Source: Phragmites australis (Eukaryota; Streptophyta; Magnoliopsida; Poales; Poaceae). From it: a DNA stretch of 64,000 nucleotides. Of this stretch, positions 21,526-31,709 are shown in pieces. Position 1 is the stretch's first letter. Each line of letters starts with the position of its first letter. The stretch is from contig NC_084936.1 in NCBI RefSeq assembly GCF_958298935.1, positions 8,005,501-8,069,500 on the forward strand, read 5' to 3'. Under the pieces are notes generated by a model, which saw only the letters and a program-made list of their open reading frames with translations, ran no database searches and had not been told where the DNA came from. The translations under genes were made by a program, and so were the position numbers.

Positions 21526-24081
21526 CTATTTGCTGCCCAGGTCATCGCCGATCCGGACGACCTGGGTAGCGCCTTCGCCCACCACGACCTCCTTCGTCGG
21601 AACAGAGGCGTCGGCGGTGAGTCGGGGTTTGGATGAAGAGGGTCCTGGGCCCCCTGTAGAGCCTTCGACCTCAGCCTGCGCTGAAACCAGAGCCATGTAT
21701 GACTGCTCAGCGCAGGAGACGGCGCCGCCGGAGTCGGCGATCACGGAGATGGGGCCCGCGGGGCCCGGCATCTTAACCGTGAGATATGCATAGTGCACGG
21801 CCATCATGTACTTGGCGAGCGCTGGACGTCCAAGGATGGCGTTGTAGGGGAGAGGGAGCTCCGCGACGTCGAAGAGGACGCACTCCGTGCGGAAGTTGTC
21901 CCGACTCCCGAAGGTCACGGGCAACTCGACATGCCCGAGGGGCAGGGAGTGCCCGGGAGTCACTCCGCAGAAGGGGAGCGACGGCCTTAGGCGTCTGGAG
22001 GACACCTGCAGCTTCTCAAAAGCCTCCTTGGAGAGGAGGTTGAGGCCTGCACCACCGTCGATCAGCACTCTGCCGAGCTTAACATTGCAGACAGTGGAGG
22101 ACACCACCAGGGGTAGTCGCCCCACGGCTGCAGTACTCGCGGGGTGATCGGCCATGCTGAACGTGATCGAAGCGTCCAACCACCTCAGGGGCCTGGCGGC
22201 CTCCTCGCTCGGGGTTGCCGAGCACACCTCGCGTCGCATGACCTTGATGCCACGGCGCAAGGAAGGCGTGTAGGCGCCTCCGTCGATGAAGGCGACGGCA
22301 TGCTCGGGCTCCTGGAAACCGAGCTCGGTGTTGTCGGGGGCGACCTCAGCATCGCCTCCCCCGCGGGACTCGTCGCGCTCCCTCTGGCGCTGCTCGACGA
22401 GTCCTTTGACCATACGACACTCCGTGAGGTCGTGCCATCTGGTCTGGTGTATGGGGCACCATTTGCCTGGCTCGGGCCCCGCGGGAGCGGGGACCCTCGC
22501 TGGAGCAGGAGCCCGGCCGGGGGCCGGGGCTCTTGCGGGAGCCAGTGCCCTAGCTGGTGCCGGGGCCCTTACGGGAACGGGGGCCTGAGGAGGGGCCCTG
22601 GCAGGGGCCCTTGCAGGTGCGGGCCGTCTGTCGGCGCCCGCCCGGTGCTCTTGCCGGCGGTCGGGCTCTTGAGCCGGCCTATGGGCGGGGCCCTGGGCCG
22701 GCTCGACAGGAGCGGCCTCGCGCTTCCTTCTCTTCTTCTTTTCCCGCTTGTCGGAGCGGGAAGAACTTGGCTGGTCGGAGGCGGGGCGGGGAGCATGCCA
22801 CGCCCTGGCCTCCGCAGCCTTGGCGCACTTATCGGCCAGTGCGAAGAGCTCCGCAGTGGTCTCGATCTCGTGCGTTCCTAGCTTTTCGAGCATCCGCTCA
22901 TCGCGAACGCCCTGCCGGAAAACGACGATAACAGCGTGGGGGGCCACCCGCGGGATGGTGTTGCGGACCTGGCTGAAACGCTGTATAAAGCGCCGCAGCG
23001 TCTCCCCTTCCTGCTGTTTGACGACGTGGAGGTCGCACTCCAAGCCGGGGCGCGTGAATGTGCCCTGAAATTTGGCCACAAACTGGTGGCAGAGGTCATC
23101 CCAGGAGCTAATAGACCCTGGGGGTAAGTTCATAAGCCAGGAACGGGCAGAGCCCCTCAAGGCAACATGAAAATAATTTGCCATCACCTTTTCGCTGCCT
23201 CCGGCCGCTTGAACGGCCGTTGTGTAGATCTGGAGGAACTCGACGGGGTCGATGGACCCGTCGTACTTCTCCGGCAGCTCGGGGCGGAACTTGGAGGGCC
23301 ACTTGACCCGACGGAGCTCAGCGGCAAAGGCACGGCAACCGGTGCCGTACCCCGCGGCGCGAGCGGGAGTCCTTGGTGACGAATGCCGGCGAGCCGGGGA
23401 TTCCCGGTGATCGTGGGCCGGGAAAGAGGAAGCCTGGTCCTCTGCCTCGGCCTCCTGCCGGGTTTCCTGCTGGCGCTCGAGAGTGACCCGGGCGTCCTCG
23501 GGGCCCCTCCGCTCGTTAAGACGCAAGCGGAGGTCCCGGGCTTCGGACACGACCAGGGGGACAGCACTTCGCCTGGAGGCCCCCCGGCCAGTGCGGACGT
23601 TGCCCGCTGAGGAGCCAGTTCTGGCAGCGCCACGCTGGGTGGTGGTGCGAGGACTCCCGGCCAGCACCTGGCGGCGAGCATTGCCGACCAAGGCAACGAC
23701 ATCTTGGATCCACCGACCTTCCGAAGTGTTCGGCGTGGCCTGGACGGGTGGGTGCCTGAGGAGAGCATGCGCTGCAAGCAGCGCGCTCCCCGGGCTGGCC
23801 TCGCTAAAGGCGAGTCTGCGCCGAAGTGGCACCCGGCACTGTCCAGAGGCGGACCTGGCGGCCGGGGTCTCGACCTCCTGCTGGGGGTCGGAAAGTGCAT
23901 CAGCGGCGACGGCGGCGGCCCTGCTGGGCCCAGCGCCTTGGTCCCCTTGGGAGGGGAAAACCGCACGCGTGGATAGCGGCTGCTGCTGGAACGCAGTAGC
24001 GACTGGGGCCTCTTGGGCGTCGGGCAGCACTCCGTCCCTGGAAGTGGAGCCGGAACGCTGGAGACGGTGCCCACCGGCCAT
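21526..24081 (-). pseudogene. E3 gag-protease, one long frame ended by TAG
   Basis: From the ATG at 24081 (MAGGHRLQRSG; a further ATG 10 codons upstream is possible) the frame runs 851 codons to a TAG at 21528-21526. Pol continues in the same frame on the far side, so this single nonsense codon is the break. The Gag core has FRPELPEKYDGSIDPVEFLQ, GSARSWLMNLPPGSISSWDD, ETLRRFIQRFSQVRN and FRQGVRDE, typical of Retrotrans_gag (middle third). A long Pro/Ala/Arg repeat linker comes next, then WCPIHQTRWHDLTEC, and a retropepsin-like domain with LIDGGAGLNLLS and YNAILGRPAL. Otherwise it is well preserved, suggesting recent activity. Confidence 0.9.
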
Positions 24082-24146
24082 CTTTTCCTGTGGAAAAAAG
24101 CAAACGAACAAATTCAGGGATATTCCCCCCTACCTGGCGCGCCAGC

Positions 24147-25595
24147 TGTCGGAGGATGAACTCCTGTTGCAGGGATCCCGAGAGACCCCTTTTTAAAAAT
24201 TCGGCCGGGGGGATGATCCTGAACGAGTTCGTCGGGGAAATAAATGGAAGCGGAAATAAATGCAACGACCGGTGGTGGGGGATGATCGACCTAGTGCAAA
24301 AAGAAATAAATGCACCAGGGTTTAGACAGGTTCGGGCCGCACGGGGGCGTAATACCCTACTCCTGTGTGGATGCAATATCCTTCCTTGAAGGGAATCCTT
24401 CAAGGATGTGTCTGGTTACAAGGGTGTATTGTCTAACAGAGAGCTTGAGGCTCCCTTGCTCTAGCTCTACTCGAGCTTGCTTGTGGTATTCTTCGGATCT
24501 TTCTCGGGCTCTTTTTGGTCTGCCTTCCTGTGTTATCCATCCCTTCCTTTTATACACACGCCGACCTCGACTTACCCCAAACGGGAAAGAGGGGGCACAA
24601 GTTCCAAGACGCCATGGAGAAAGGCGTCATCATTCCGTCTGGGCGAAGTGACAGGGGCAGTGGAAAAATGCGACGTGCATCTGACCACCCGTCACTGTGG
24701 ACGTCCTGGCGCTGTTGAGAGGGCCCACCGGGCGGCCACAGAGGCACCCAGCGCACCCACCCTGTCTTGTTCTTCTGCTAGGGCAGGGTGGCAGGCGGAA
24801 CGCTTTGATCCTGCCAACGTTATCCCGAGATACCCCGGATGATACGGGACGGGACTCGTGCAATTAATGGACCCACGCCCCTCTGCCAAAGTATGGCAGG
24901 GACTGACACTGCGGCGTGGGCAGTTGGGAATGTCAGGATGTCAGGATGTCAGGCCGCGCATGACCATTAAATGCGGCTTCGGACCTTTGACTGGTTGACA
25001 CCTCGCCGACGGGTCCTTCCGGGTTGTCGGGGCGTCGGGTGATCTTGCGTGAACCTTCGGGGAACCGAGTGCTCGGGGGCTGCCACGTGCAGCCCCGAGC
25101 ACTCTCTCCCGAGCACTCCTGTAGAACCTTCGGGGAACCGAGTCCTCGGGGGCCGCCACGTGCAGCCCCGAGCATTCTCTCCCGAGCACTTGTGTAGATC
25201 CTTTGGGGAACCGAGTCCTCGGGGGCCGCCACGTGCAACCCCAAGCACTCTCTCCCGAGCACTTGTGTAGATCCTTCGGGGAACCGAGTCCTCGGGGGCT
25301 GCCACGTGCAGCCCCGAGCACTCTCTCCCGAGCACTTGGCTGTTCGGCCCATCGGGGGACTATGGTACTCGGGGGCGAGCGGGCACCTTCCCGAGCACTT
25401 TCTTCCTAGTACTTGGACTCTGCGGGTCATCGGGGAACTGGGGTGCTCGGGAACCAGAGGCTGTGGCCCCGAGCACCTTCTCCCGGAACTTAGATTTTCC
25501 TCATCCTGCAGGGGGACCTCGCGGGATGGTGACACGTGGCGGACGGCCGGCCTGGTCTCGGGACTCAGGGACCCCCGGTTCCTGATACACCGACA
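24147..25595 (-). repeat. 5' LTR of gypsy element E3, complete
   Basis: The 1449-bp LTR runs TGTCGGAGG...CACCGACA (plus strand), next to the primer-binding site. It repeats the four-unit G-box array of the other LTR with units starting at 25051, 25124, 25197 and 25270. A TATA-like TTTTATACAC lies at 24548-24557, in the opposite sense to transcription. Confidence 0.93.
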
Positions 25596-27960
25596 ATATG
25601 TATGCTGCCTCTCCTAAATTTTTCATTGAAAAACTCTTTTGCAATGAAGATTTGACAGCATCGAGCATTGGAATATTATTTCCGATCAATAATATGTCAT
25701 CCACATACAAGACCAGAAACACAAGTGCGCTCCCACTAGTCCTTTTGTAAATACAAGGCTCTTCTTCATTCTTGATGAAACCAAACCCTTTGATCACTTC
25801 ATCAAAACGAAGATTCCAACTCCGAGAAGCTTGCTTTAGTCCATAGATGGACTTTTGCAGCTTGCAAATCTTCCCAGCATTTTTTGGATTGACAAAACCT
25901 TCAGGCTGTGTCATGTATACATCCTCACTTAGGTTTCCATGAAGAAAAGCCGTTTTGACATCCATTTGCCATATCTCATAGTAGAAATATGCTGCAATTG
26001 CTAGGAGAATCCGAATAGACTTTAGCATTACGACGGGTGAAAACGTTTCATCATAATCAACACCTTGAATTTGCCTGAAACCTTTCGCCACCAATCGTGC
26101 CTTATAGATGTGAACATTTCCATCAACGTCTATCTTTTTCTTAAAAACCCATTTACACTCGATAGTTTTCACACCATCAGGTGGATCGACCAAGTCCCAA
26201 ACTTGGTTTTCTTGCATGGATTCTAACTCGGATATCATGGCTCCAAGCCATTTTTCAGAGTCTGGTCCCACCATTGCTTCCGAGTAAGTCTTAGGTTCAT
26301 CATTGTCTAACAATAATATGTCGCGCTGCTCCGTGGTTAGGAACATAAACCGCTCGGGTGCACGACTGAACCTTTCCGACTGACGTGGGGCTGGTGTCTC
26401 GACAACAGGTTCTGCAACATCTTGCATACCGAGTTGTGGTTCAATAGGAGCTGAAACACTTTCAAGTGGTTCCCGAATTTCTTCGAGTTGCACCGTGCTC
26501 CCACTAACTCTCTTCGCGAGAAACTCTTTCTCAAGAAAGACACCATTCCGGGCGACAAACACTTTGCCTTCTTCCCGGTTATAGAAATAATATCCTTTGG
26601 TTTCCCTAGGATACCCTACAAGGAAGCATTTATCAGATTTGGGAGTGAGCTTATCAGACGACAAACGTTTTACATAAGCCTCACAACCCCATATCTTAAG
26701 GAAAGATAATCCGGGACGCTTCCCGGTCCATATCTCATATGGTGTCCTCTCTACAGCCTTAGATGGAACCCTGTTTAACATGAAAGCAGCAGTTTCTAGA
26801 GCGTATCCCCAAAAGGACAATGGAAGATCAGATTGGCTCATCATCGACCGGACCATGTCTAACAAAGTTCGGTTCCTCCGCTCGGACACCCCATTCCATT
26901 GTGGCGTACCCGGTGGAGTCAATTGTGGAATGATTCCACATTGCCTTAGATGATCACCAAATTCATGGCTCAAATATTCACCTCCACGATCTGATCGTAG
27001 AAATTTAATTGTCTTGCCTATATGATTTTGTACTTCATTCTGGAACTCCTTGAACTTTTCAAAGGATTCAGACTTGTGCCTCATTGGGTAGATGTAACCA
27101 TATCTACTAAAGTCATCGGTGAAAGTAATGAAATACTGAAAAACACCTCTAGCTGTAGAACTCATCGGTCCACATACATCTGTATGTACTAGGGCCAATA
27201 ATTCATTTGTCCTCTCACTTCGACCAGTGAAAGGCGTCTTAGTCATCTTGCCAAGTAAACAAGACTCGCATGTATCAAATAATTCGAAATCAAATGAATG
27301 TAGAAGACCATCTTTATGGAGCTTCTGCATACGCTTCTCATTTATATGACCTAATCGACAATGCCAAACAAAAGTGGGATTCAAATCATTAAGTCGATGC
27401 TTCTTTGTATCAATGTTATAGATAGTTATATCCTCAAGATCCAATATATATAATCCATTTACTAATGGACAATTACCATGGAGCATACCATTCAAAAATA
27501 TCGAACAACACTTGTTCTTTATTATGAATTCATAACCATCTTCTTCCAAACATGAAGAAGAGATAATGTTTTTGCCCAAGGCAGGGATATAATAACAATT
27601 ATTTAATTCCAAAACTAATCCTGAGAGTAGCGATAAGGAGTAAACGCCAACGGCCAACGCAGCAACTTTTGCACCATTGCCGACGCGAGCATCCAATTCG
27701 CCTCTTGCACACTTCCTAGTCCTTTTCAGTCCCTGCAACGATTTGCAAGTATGAATCATTGATCCGGTATCAAATACCCATGAATCATCAGGACGAGTAG
27801 CAAGATTAATTTCAATAACATTTATACCTGAAGAGGAAGTCTTACTTCCCTTCTTCTTTTTGAGTTCTTCCAAGTACAATTTGCAGTTCCTCCGCCAATG
27901 ACCAGTCTTATGGCAGTGGTGGCAAGTGTCAGAAGCGGCAGGGCTAGCCTTGGGCTTTCC
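25596..27960 (-). pseudogene. E2 pol: protease, integrase, reverse transcriptase
   Basis: The frame first shows a zinc knuckle CHHCHKTGHWRRNC (about 27920-27885), then an aspartic-protease motif VFDTGS (about 27780). Next is the integrase HHCC zinc domain (HCRLGHINEKRM ... CESCLLGKM), then the catalytic core with HTDVCGPM, LRSDRGGEY and SERRNRTLLD giving D, D and E. RT has WVFKKKIDVDG, ARLVAKGFRQ, YGLKQASRSW and YVDDILLIGN. The copia order PR-IN-RT is clear. It ends at NLGEAAYIL at the E3 insertion; RNase H is lost. No stop interrupts the 785 codons from 27879 to 25596. Confidence 0.92.
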
Positions 27961-28673
27961 AACGGCTTAGAACTCGAGATCTCATCCGAAGTTTTAGCCT
28001 TGCCCTTGCGCTTTCTCTTCTTGCTATCCTTTTGAACCATCATCACATGACTAGAGCTCTTCTTAATGCTTTCCTCAGCAGTTTTTAGCATCCCATGCAA
28101 TTCAGCCATGCTTTTCTCCATGCTGTTCATATGAAAGTTCAAAATGAACGGCTCGAAGCTCGCAGGGAGCGACTGGAGAATTACATCCGTAGCCAACTCA
28201 AGGCTAAGGGGAAAACCAAGTTTTTTCAGGCTCTCAATGTAACCAATCATTTTGATCACATGAGGACTGACTGGACTGCCTTCTGTTAACCTGCACGCAA
28301 ACAAGGACTTTGAGGTGTTGTACCTCTCGGCTCGAACTTGGTTCTCAAACATGCCTCAGAGTCCCACAATAATATCATGGGCATCCCTGTTCTCATATTG
28401 CTTCTGAAGCTCAGAGGACATATAGGCAAGCATGAGGCAGCTAACATCCAGTGAATCATTGGTGTGCTTCTCATAAGCCCTCCGATCCGCGGCAGGAGCA
28501 TTATCAGCTGGTTCATCAGGATAGGGGACCTCTAGAACATATTCCTTTTTCTCTCGTTTGAGAACAATTCTCAGATTTCTATACCAATCAATAAAGTTTG
28601 TTCCAGAAAGCTTCTCTTTTTCAAGAATTGATCGCAAATTAAAACTGGAAGTGTTACTAGCGGCTGGTGCCAT
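27961..28673 (-). pseudogene. E2 gag with nonsense codon and frameshift
   Basis: The ATG at 28673 opens a copia Gag (FNLRSILEKEKLSGTNFIDWYRNL, then AYMSSELQKQYENRDAHDI). An in-frame TGA at 28358-28356 breaks it, and the same frame goes on with GMFENQVRAERYNTSK, EGSPVSPHVIKMIG and a Lys-rich KDSKKRKRKGKAKT. Near 27960 the frame changes by one, putting the zinc knuckle in the pol frame. Gag coats genomic RNA and forms the particle. This copy cannot make it whole. Confidence 0.9.
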
Positions 28674-30002
28674 AATCTACAACAGAAAATGCAGGTTCAG
28701 CACTATGCCTATGTGAATCTTCTATTAAACAATTTAACAAAAGATACTCCACTATATGTGTTTTCCCTCTAACAACATATAGAGGATCAAGATCCATATT
28801 CAACTAAGTTCTAGTGAGCTTTGGCATAGGTAAGCAACGCATTGCTAATCACATCCCTATGTGACTCTTGTTTGTTGGGTGGCATCGAATGCCCCGGCGC
28901 CCAACACCATGCCCCAAAGCCCAAAAGTGTTTTGATAGCTTTATCAAGTAAACCAATACTATACGTGTGGATGTCCGACATCCACTCTAACTGGTTAAGA
29001 TAAATGATGGCACCCTGCTTTGGCAGACCTACCACACAATGATCAAAACCTTTGTAGGTGCAGCTATTGGAAGGGCATCAATTACTCTTGATTTTTCTGA
29101 GGGAAACTACTCTATCATGAAAAACATATCCACCACATATAAAACATGAAAGAATAGTATGACAGGAACATAAAAACATCACAGGCAATCATATTAACTA
29201 TGACATAGTATGGCCCCTTTACATGGTGATCTCCATCGCCACGGTTCCTGTCCTCCGGGTCATCATGCTTCAAATCTCCATGATCTTGTTCTAGTCTATT
29301 ACACCTAATAGCACTAGATAAATTACATGAGAAGAAGCATCACAAGTCGACACGCAGGCCGTTATACAATAACATGACAGCCTTGGGCTGCAATTAACCA
29401 TGACTCGCATGCCATAAAAAATTACATACATGCATCACATATCACAAGGCCATACCAGTCACAACATTCTCTGCAAAAACGAGTTAAGCGTAGAATCGAA
29501 TTCTAATGTCATGATGGGATCATGTTATTACAACAATCTATGCGTGTACGCGACGGCGGTCCCATCTATGAAATTGCTATGAAAATCTCATCGGATCGAT
29601 CGTATCGAGCCAATTCCGAGTCATTCATAATGCCTCAATTTCCATTAGATCAATCCCATTGATCATCGTGTGAGGTTTTTCCAGAAACGATGACAGCACA
29701 CACGACCTCGATCTGCTGTTCTCCCGACCAGGTCGTGATGCACGCAGTTAGCCCCGATGGTGATTCCAGCCGGTAGGGTCAAGTCACACGCAAAATCAGG
29801 TGGGAGATCGAGCTAATCTTTTTGGCTATGTGGTTTCATCGACTGGCATCTCATCCGATCTCTAATTCACCTAACCAACCGTGCATTGATCAATCCATCA
29901 TATGAACTGATCAAAAACAATAGATCTAATTTATTTCTATCACATATCTTCTATATGTGACTGATCCAGATCGAAAACTACGCAGGATGGCTCTGATACC
30001 AC
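28674..30002 (-). other. E2 5' leader with primer-binding site
   Basis: This 1.3-kb untranslated leader lies between the 5' LTR and gag. TGGTATCAGAGCC at 30001-29989 matches the 3' end complement of initiator tRNA-Met and lies 1 bp from the LTR. Long leaders presumably carry packaging signals. No ORF with support is seen. Confidence 0.85.
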
Positions 30003-30570
30003 TGTTGGGGAACGGGTAGACTACGCTAGCACAAAATAAATTTTCTCTACCGCATTCAACCAGGAAGCCATGCGAGTAGGGGATCATGAATCGTTACCAC
30101 TTGACGAGCAGTGCAGCGGAAGAAGAGTTGGAGAGACCAATCCAACGTCGTGCGCGTCAAGTAGTCGATCGTCAACCTCGTCCCGAGCACCTTCCGAGTA
30201 TTCGTGAGTACGTCCTAAGTACTCCCGAGCAGATCAGCGCCGCAATAGTAGCAGCGCCTCTACGGTATCCACACGTACAAGGATGGAATCGCCGTGCGCC
30301 GGTGTGCTAGCACCGCGCGCCCGGCTAGGGTTTCGAAGGGAGTTCGGGAATAGGAGGCGCCCAGGGTTTTTGGTGGCAAGATCTGTTTTTCCAGGAAAAA
30401 CTCAATGCGCCTTGGCCCCTGCCTATTCTTATATAGAGCATGCTAATGGGCCTTTAATCAACATTAAAGCCCATTATGACTCTAAACCCTAATGGTCCTT
30501 TAATCAACATTAAAGCCCATTAGCAGATCCAATCCGCAAACTTGATCGCCTCTAGGGCATATCACCAACA
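30003..30570 (-). repeat. 5' LTR of copia element E2
   Basis: This 568-bp repeat matches 16966-17534. By eye there are about 15 differences, one of them an indel (for example near 30133, 30205-30217, 30350 and 30441). Confidence 0.95.
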
Positions 30571-31637
30571 CATCATTACTTGAATCATCACGTGAGCTCT
30601 CGTTAGAGACACATTCACCAACAATATAAGCCTTGCGGCCTCTACCCATCTTGTTGAAGAGCTTTTTCTTCTTCTTGTCTTGATTCTTCTGTTTGTGCTT
30701 GTTCTCATCATCACTTGCATCATTTGACTTGCTCTTGTTTTTGTTTCTCTTGTTGGGATGAGGACAATCATATAACATGTGGCCACAGTCACCACAATTG
30801 TAGCACTTTTTCTTGTCTCCGTCATCGAACTTGTCAAATTTCTTTGAGCGAAATTTGTTCTTCTTGGGATCATAGTTGTAGCCCTTCTTGTCTAACTTAG
30901 ATATCATCTTTGTGGTTCTTCTTATGAGGAGGGCAAGCTCGATGTCAGAGTCGTCACCCTCATCATCATCATCATCTTCATCAGTTTCACTTCGTGATGG
31001 AAGTTTCGTCTTCTTCTCCTTCTTCTTGTCAACCATCTTGGCCTTGGGAGCAAAATTCTTTTTGGATGAAGGCATTTCACCTTAATCTCCAAACAAGAAC
31101 ATCTTCTGAGCACAAATCTTCCCAATAACATCGGTAATGGTCATGTCATTTATGTCCCTTTCACAAAAGAAAGATCACGATGTTGTATTGCGGGTTGGGA
31201 AGCACCATCAAGATCCTACGAGTAATATCTCATTGAAACAATTCAGTAAGTTCAAGAGAATTGATTTTCTGAACAAGCATATTCATGCAAGAATACATAT
31301 CATTTCATAACTCATTGGAAAATATCTTAAATTAATTAAGATTGTTCATTAGCACATGACATCTTTTCTTTCGGATTTTTCTTGAACCCTCATGAATTTC
31401 ACATAAGCTGGTCCAAATGTCATGAGCTAACTCCTTGCTTCTTACTCTAAAAAAAACATCTTTACAAATTACCTCAAAAATAGCATATTTAGCATTAGCA
31501 TTCCATCTAACTTGTTCGGTAAAAGGTTGATCAAACCCAATGGAGGTGGCTAGCCAAAGTTTAGCAAAAATAGCCTTAAGATAGCTCACCATGCGAGCTT
31601 TCCGATAGACGAAGTTCTTTTCCTCAAACTTTGGCAC
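30571..31637 (-). pseudogene. Element H gag, N-terminal two-thirds
   Basis: Leftward from 31637 the frame starts with a copia Gag domain (KFEEKNFVYRKARMVSYLKAI, DQPFTEQVRWNANAK, DIWTSLCEIHEG). Several stops follow (31330-31080). The better-preserved part from 31075 has a Lys-rich stretch, an acidic run of Asp, the segment NFTSK-like FRSKKFDKFDDGDKK and a zinc knuckle CYNCGDCGHMLYDC near 30815-30775. Lys-rich and Ser/Asp-rich parts then lead to the E2 insertion at 30570/30571, after which the same protein resumes at 16965. Confidence 0.85.
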
Positions 31638-31709
31638 GCTATCACCATTCCCGGGGGCTATTTTTCTAGGATGTTAAGCTTATCAAGAGAACAAGGCTCT
31701 GATACTAAT

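Larger units (their letters stand above)
18331..25595 (-). mobile_element. Ty3/gypsy element E3 (Tat-lineage, RIRE2/Retand-like), internally deleted
   Basis: The right (5') LTR, 24147-25595, has TGTCGG...CCGACA ends. The left (3') LTR ends at 19415 with the same CACCGACA but lacks its outer 355 bp. A primer-binding site (TGGCGCGCCAGGTA, 24145-24132) adjoins the 5' LTR, and a GC-rich purine tract (GGGCCCGGGGGCTAC, 19430-19416) adjoins the 3' LTR. Gag, protease and RT are nearly complete, but most of RNase H and all of integrase are deleted. An antisense ORF, a known feature of Tat elements, lies before the 3' LTR. The insertion is in E2 pol; the right flank is ATATG and the left flank was lost with the truncation. 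Confidence 0.88.
16966..30570 (-). mobile_element. Copia LTR retrotransposon E2 with CATCA target duplication, itself interrupted
   Basis: The two LTRs (16966-17534 and 30003-30570) both run TGTTGGGG...CACCAACA on the plus strand and are flanked by a perfect 5-bp duplication, CATCA at 16961-16965 and 30571-30575, inside the gag of H. The polarity is minus: primer-binding site 30001-29989 (TGGTATCAGAGCC) next to the right LTR, and a purine tract beside the left LTR. Gag, protease, integrase and RT are present. The RNase H end is lost at the E3 insertion and deletion. By eye the LTRs differ at about 15 positions, which suggests an insertion of moderate age. Confidence 0.93.

Noticed and set aside
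22144..24196. Plus-strand ORFs of 124-245 codons across the E3 gag region
   Set aside because: They lie opposite the clearly conserved gag frame and show no family features. They are antisense shadows of GC-rich codons.
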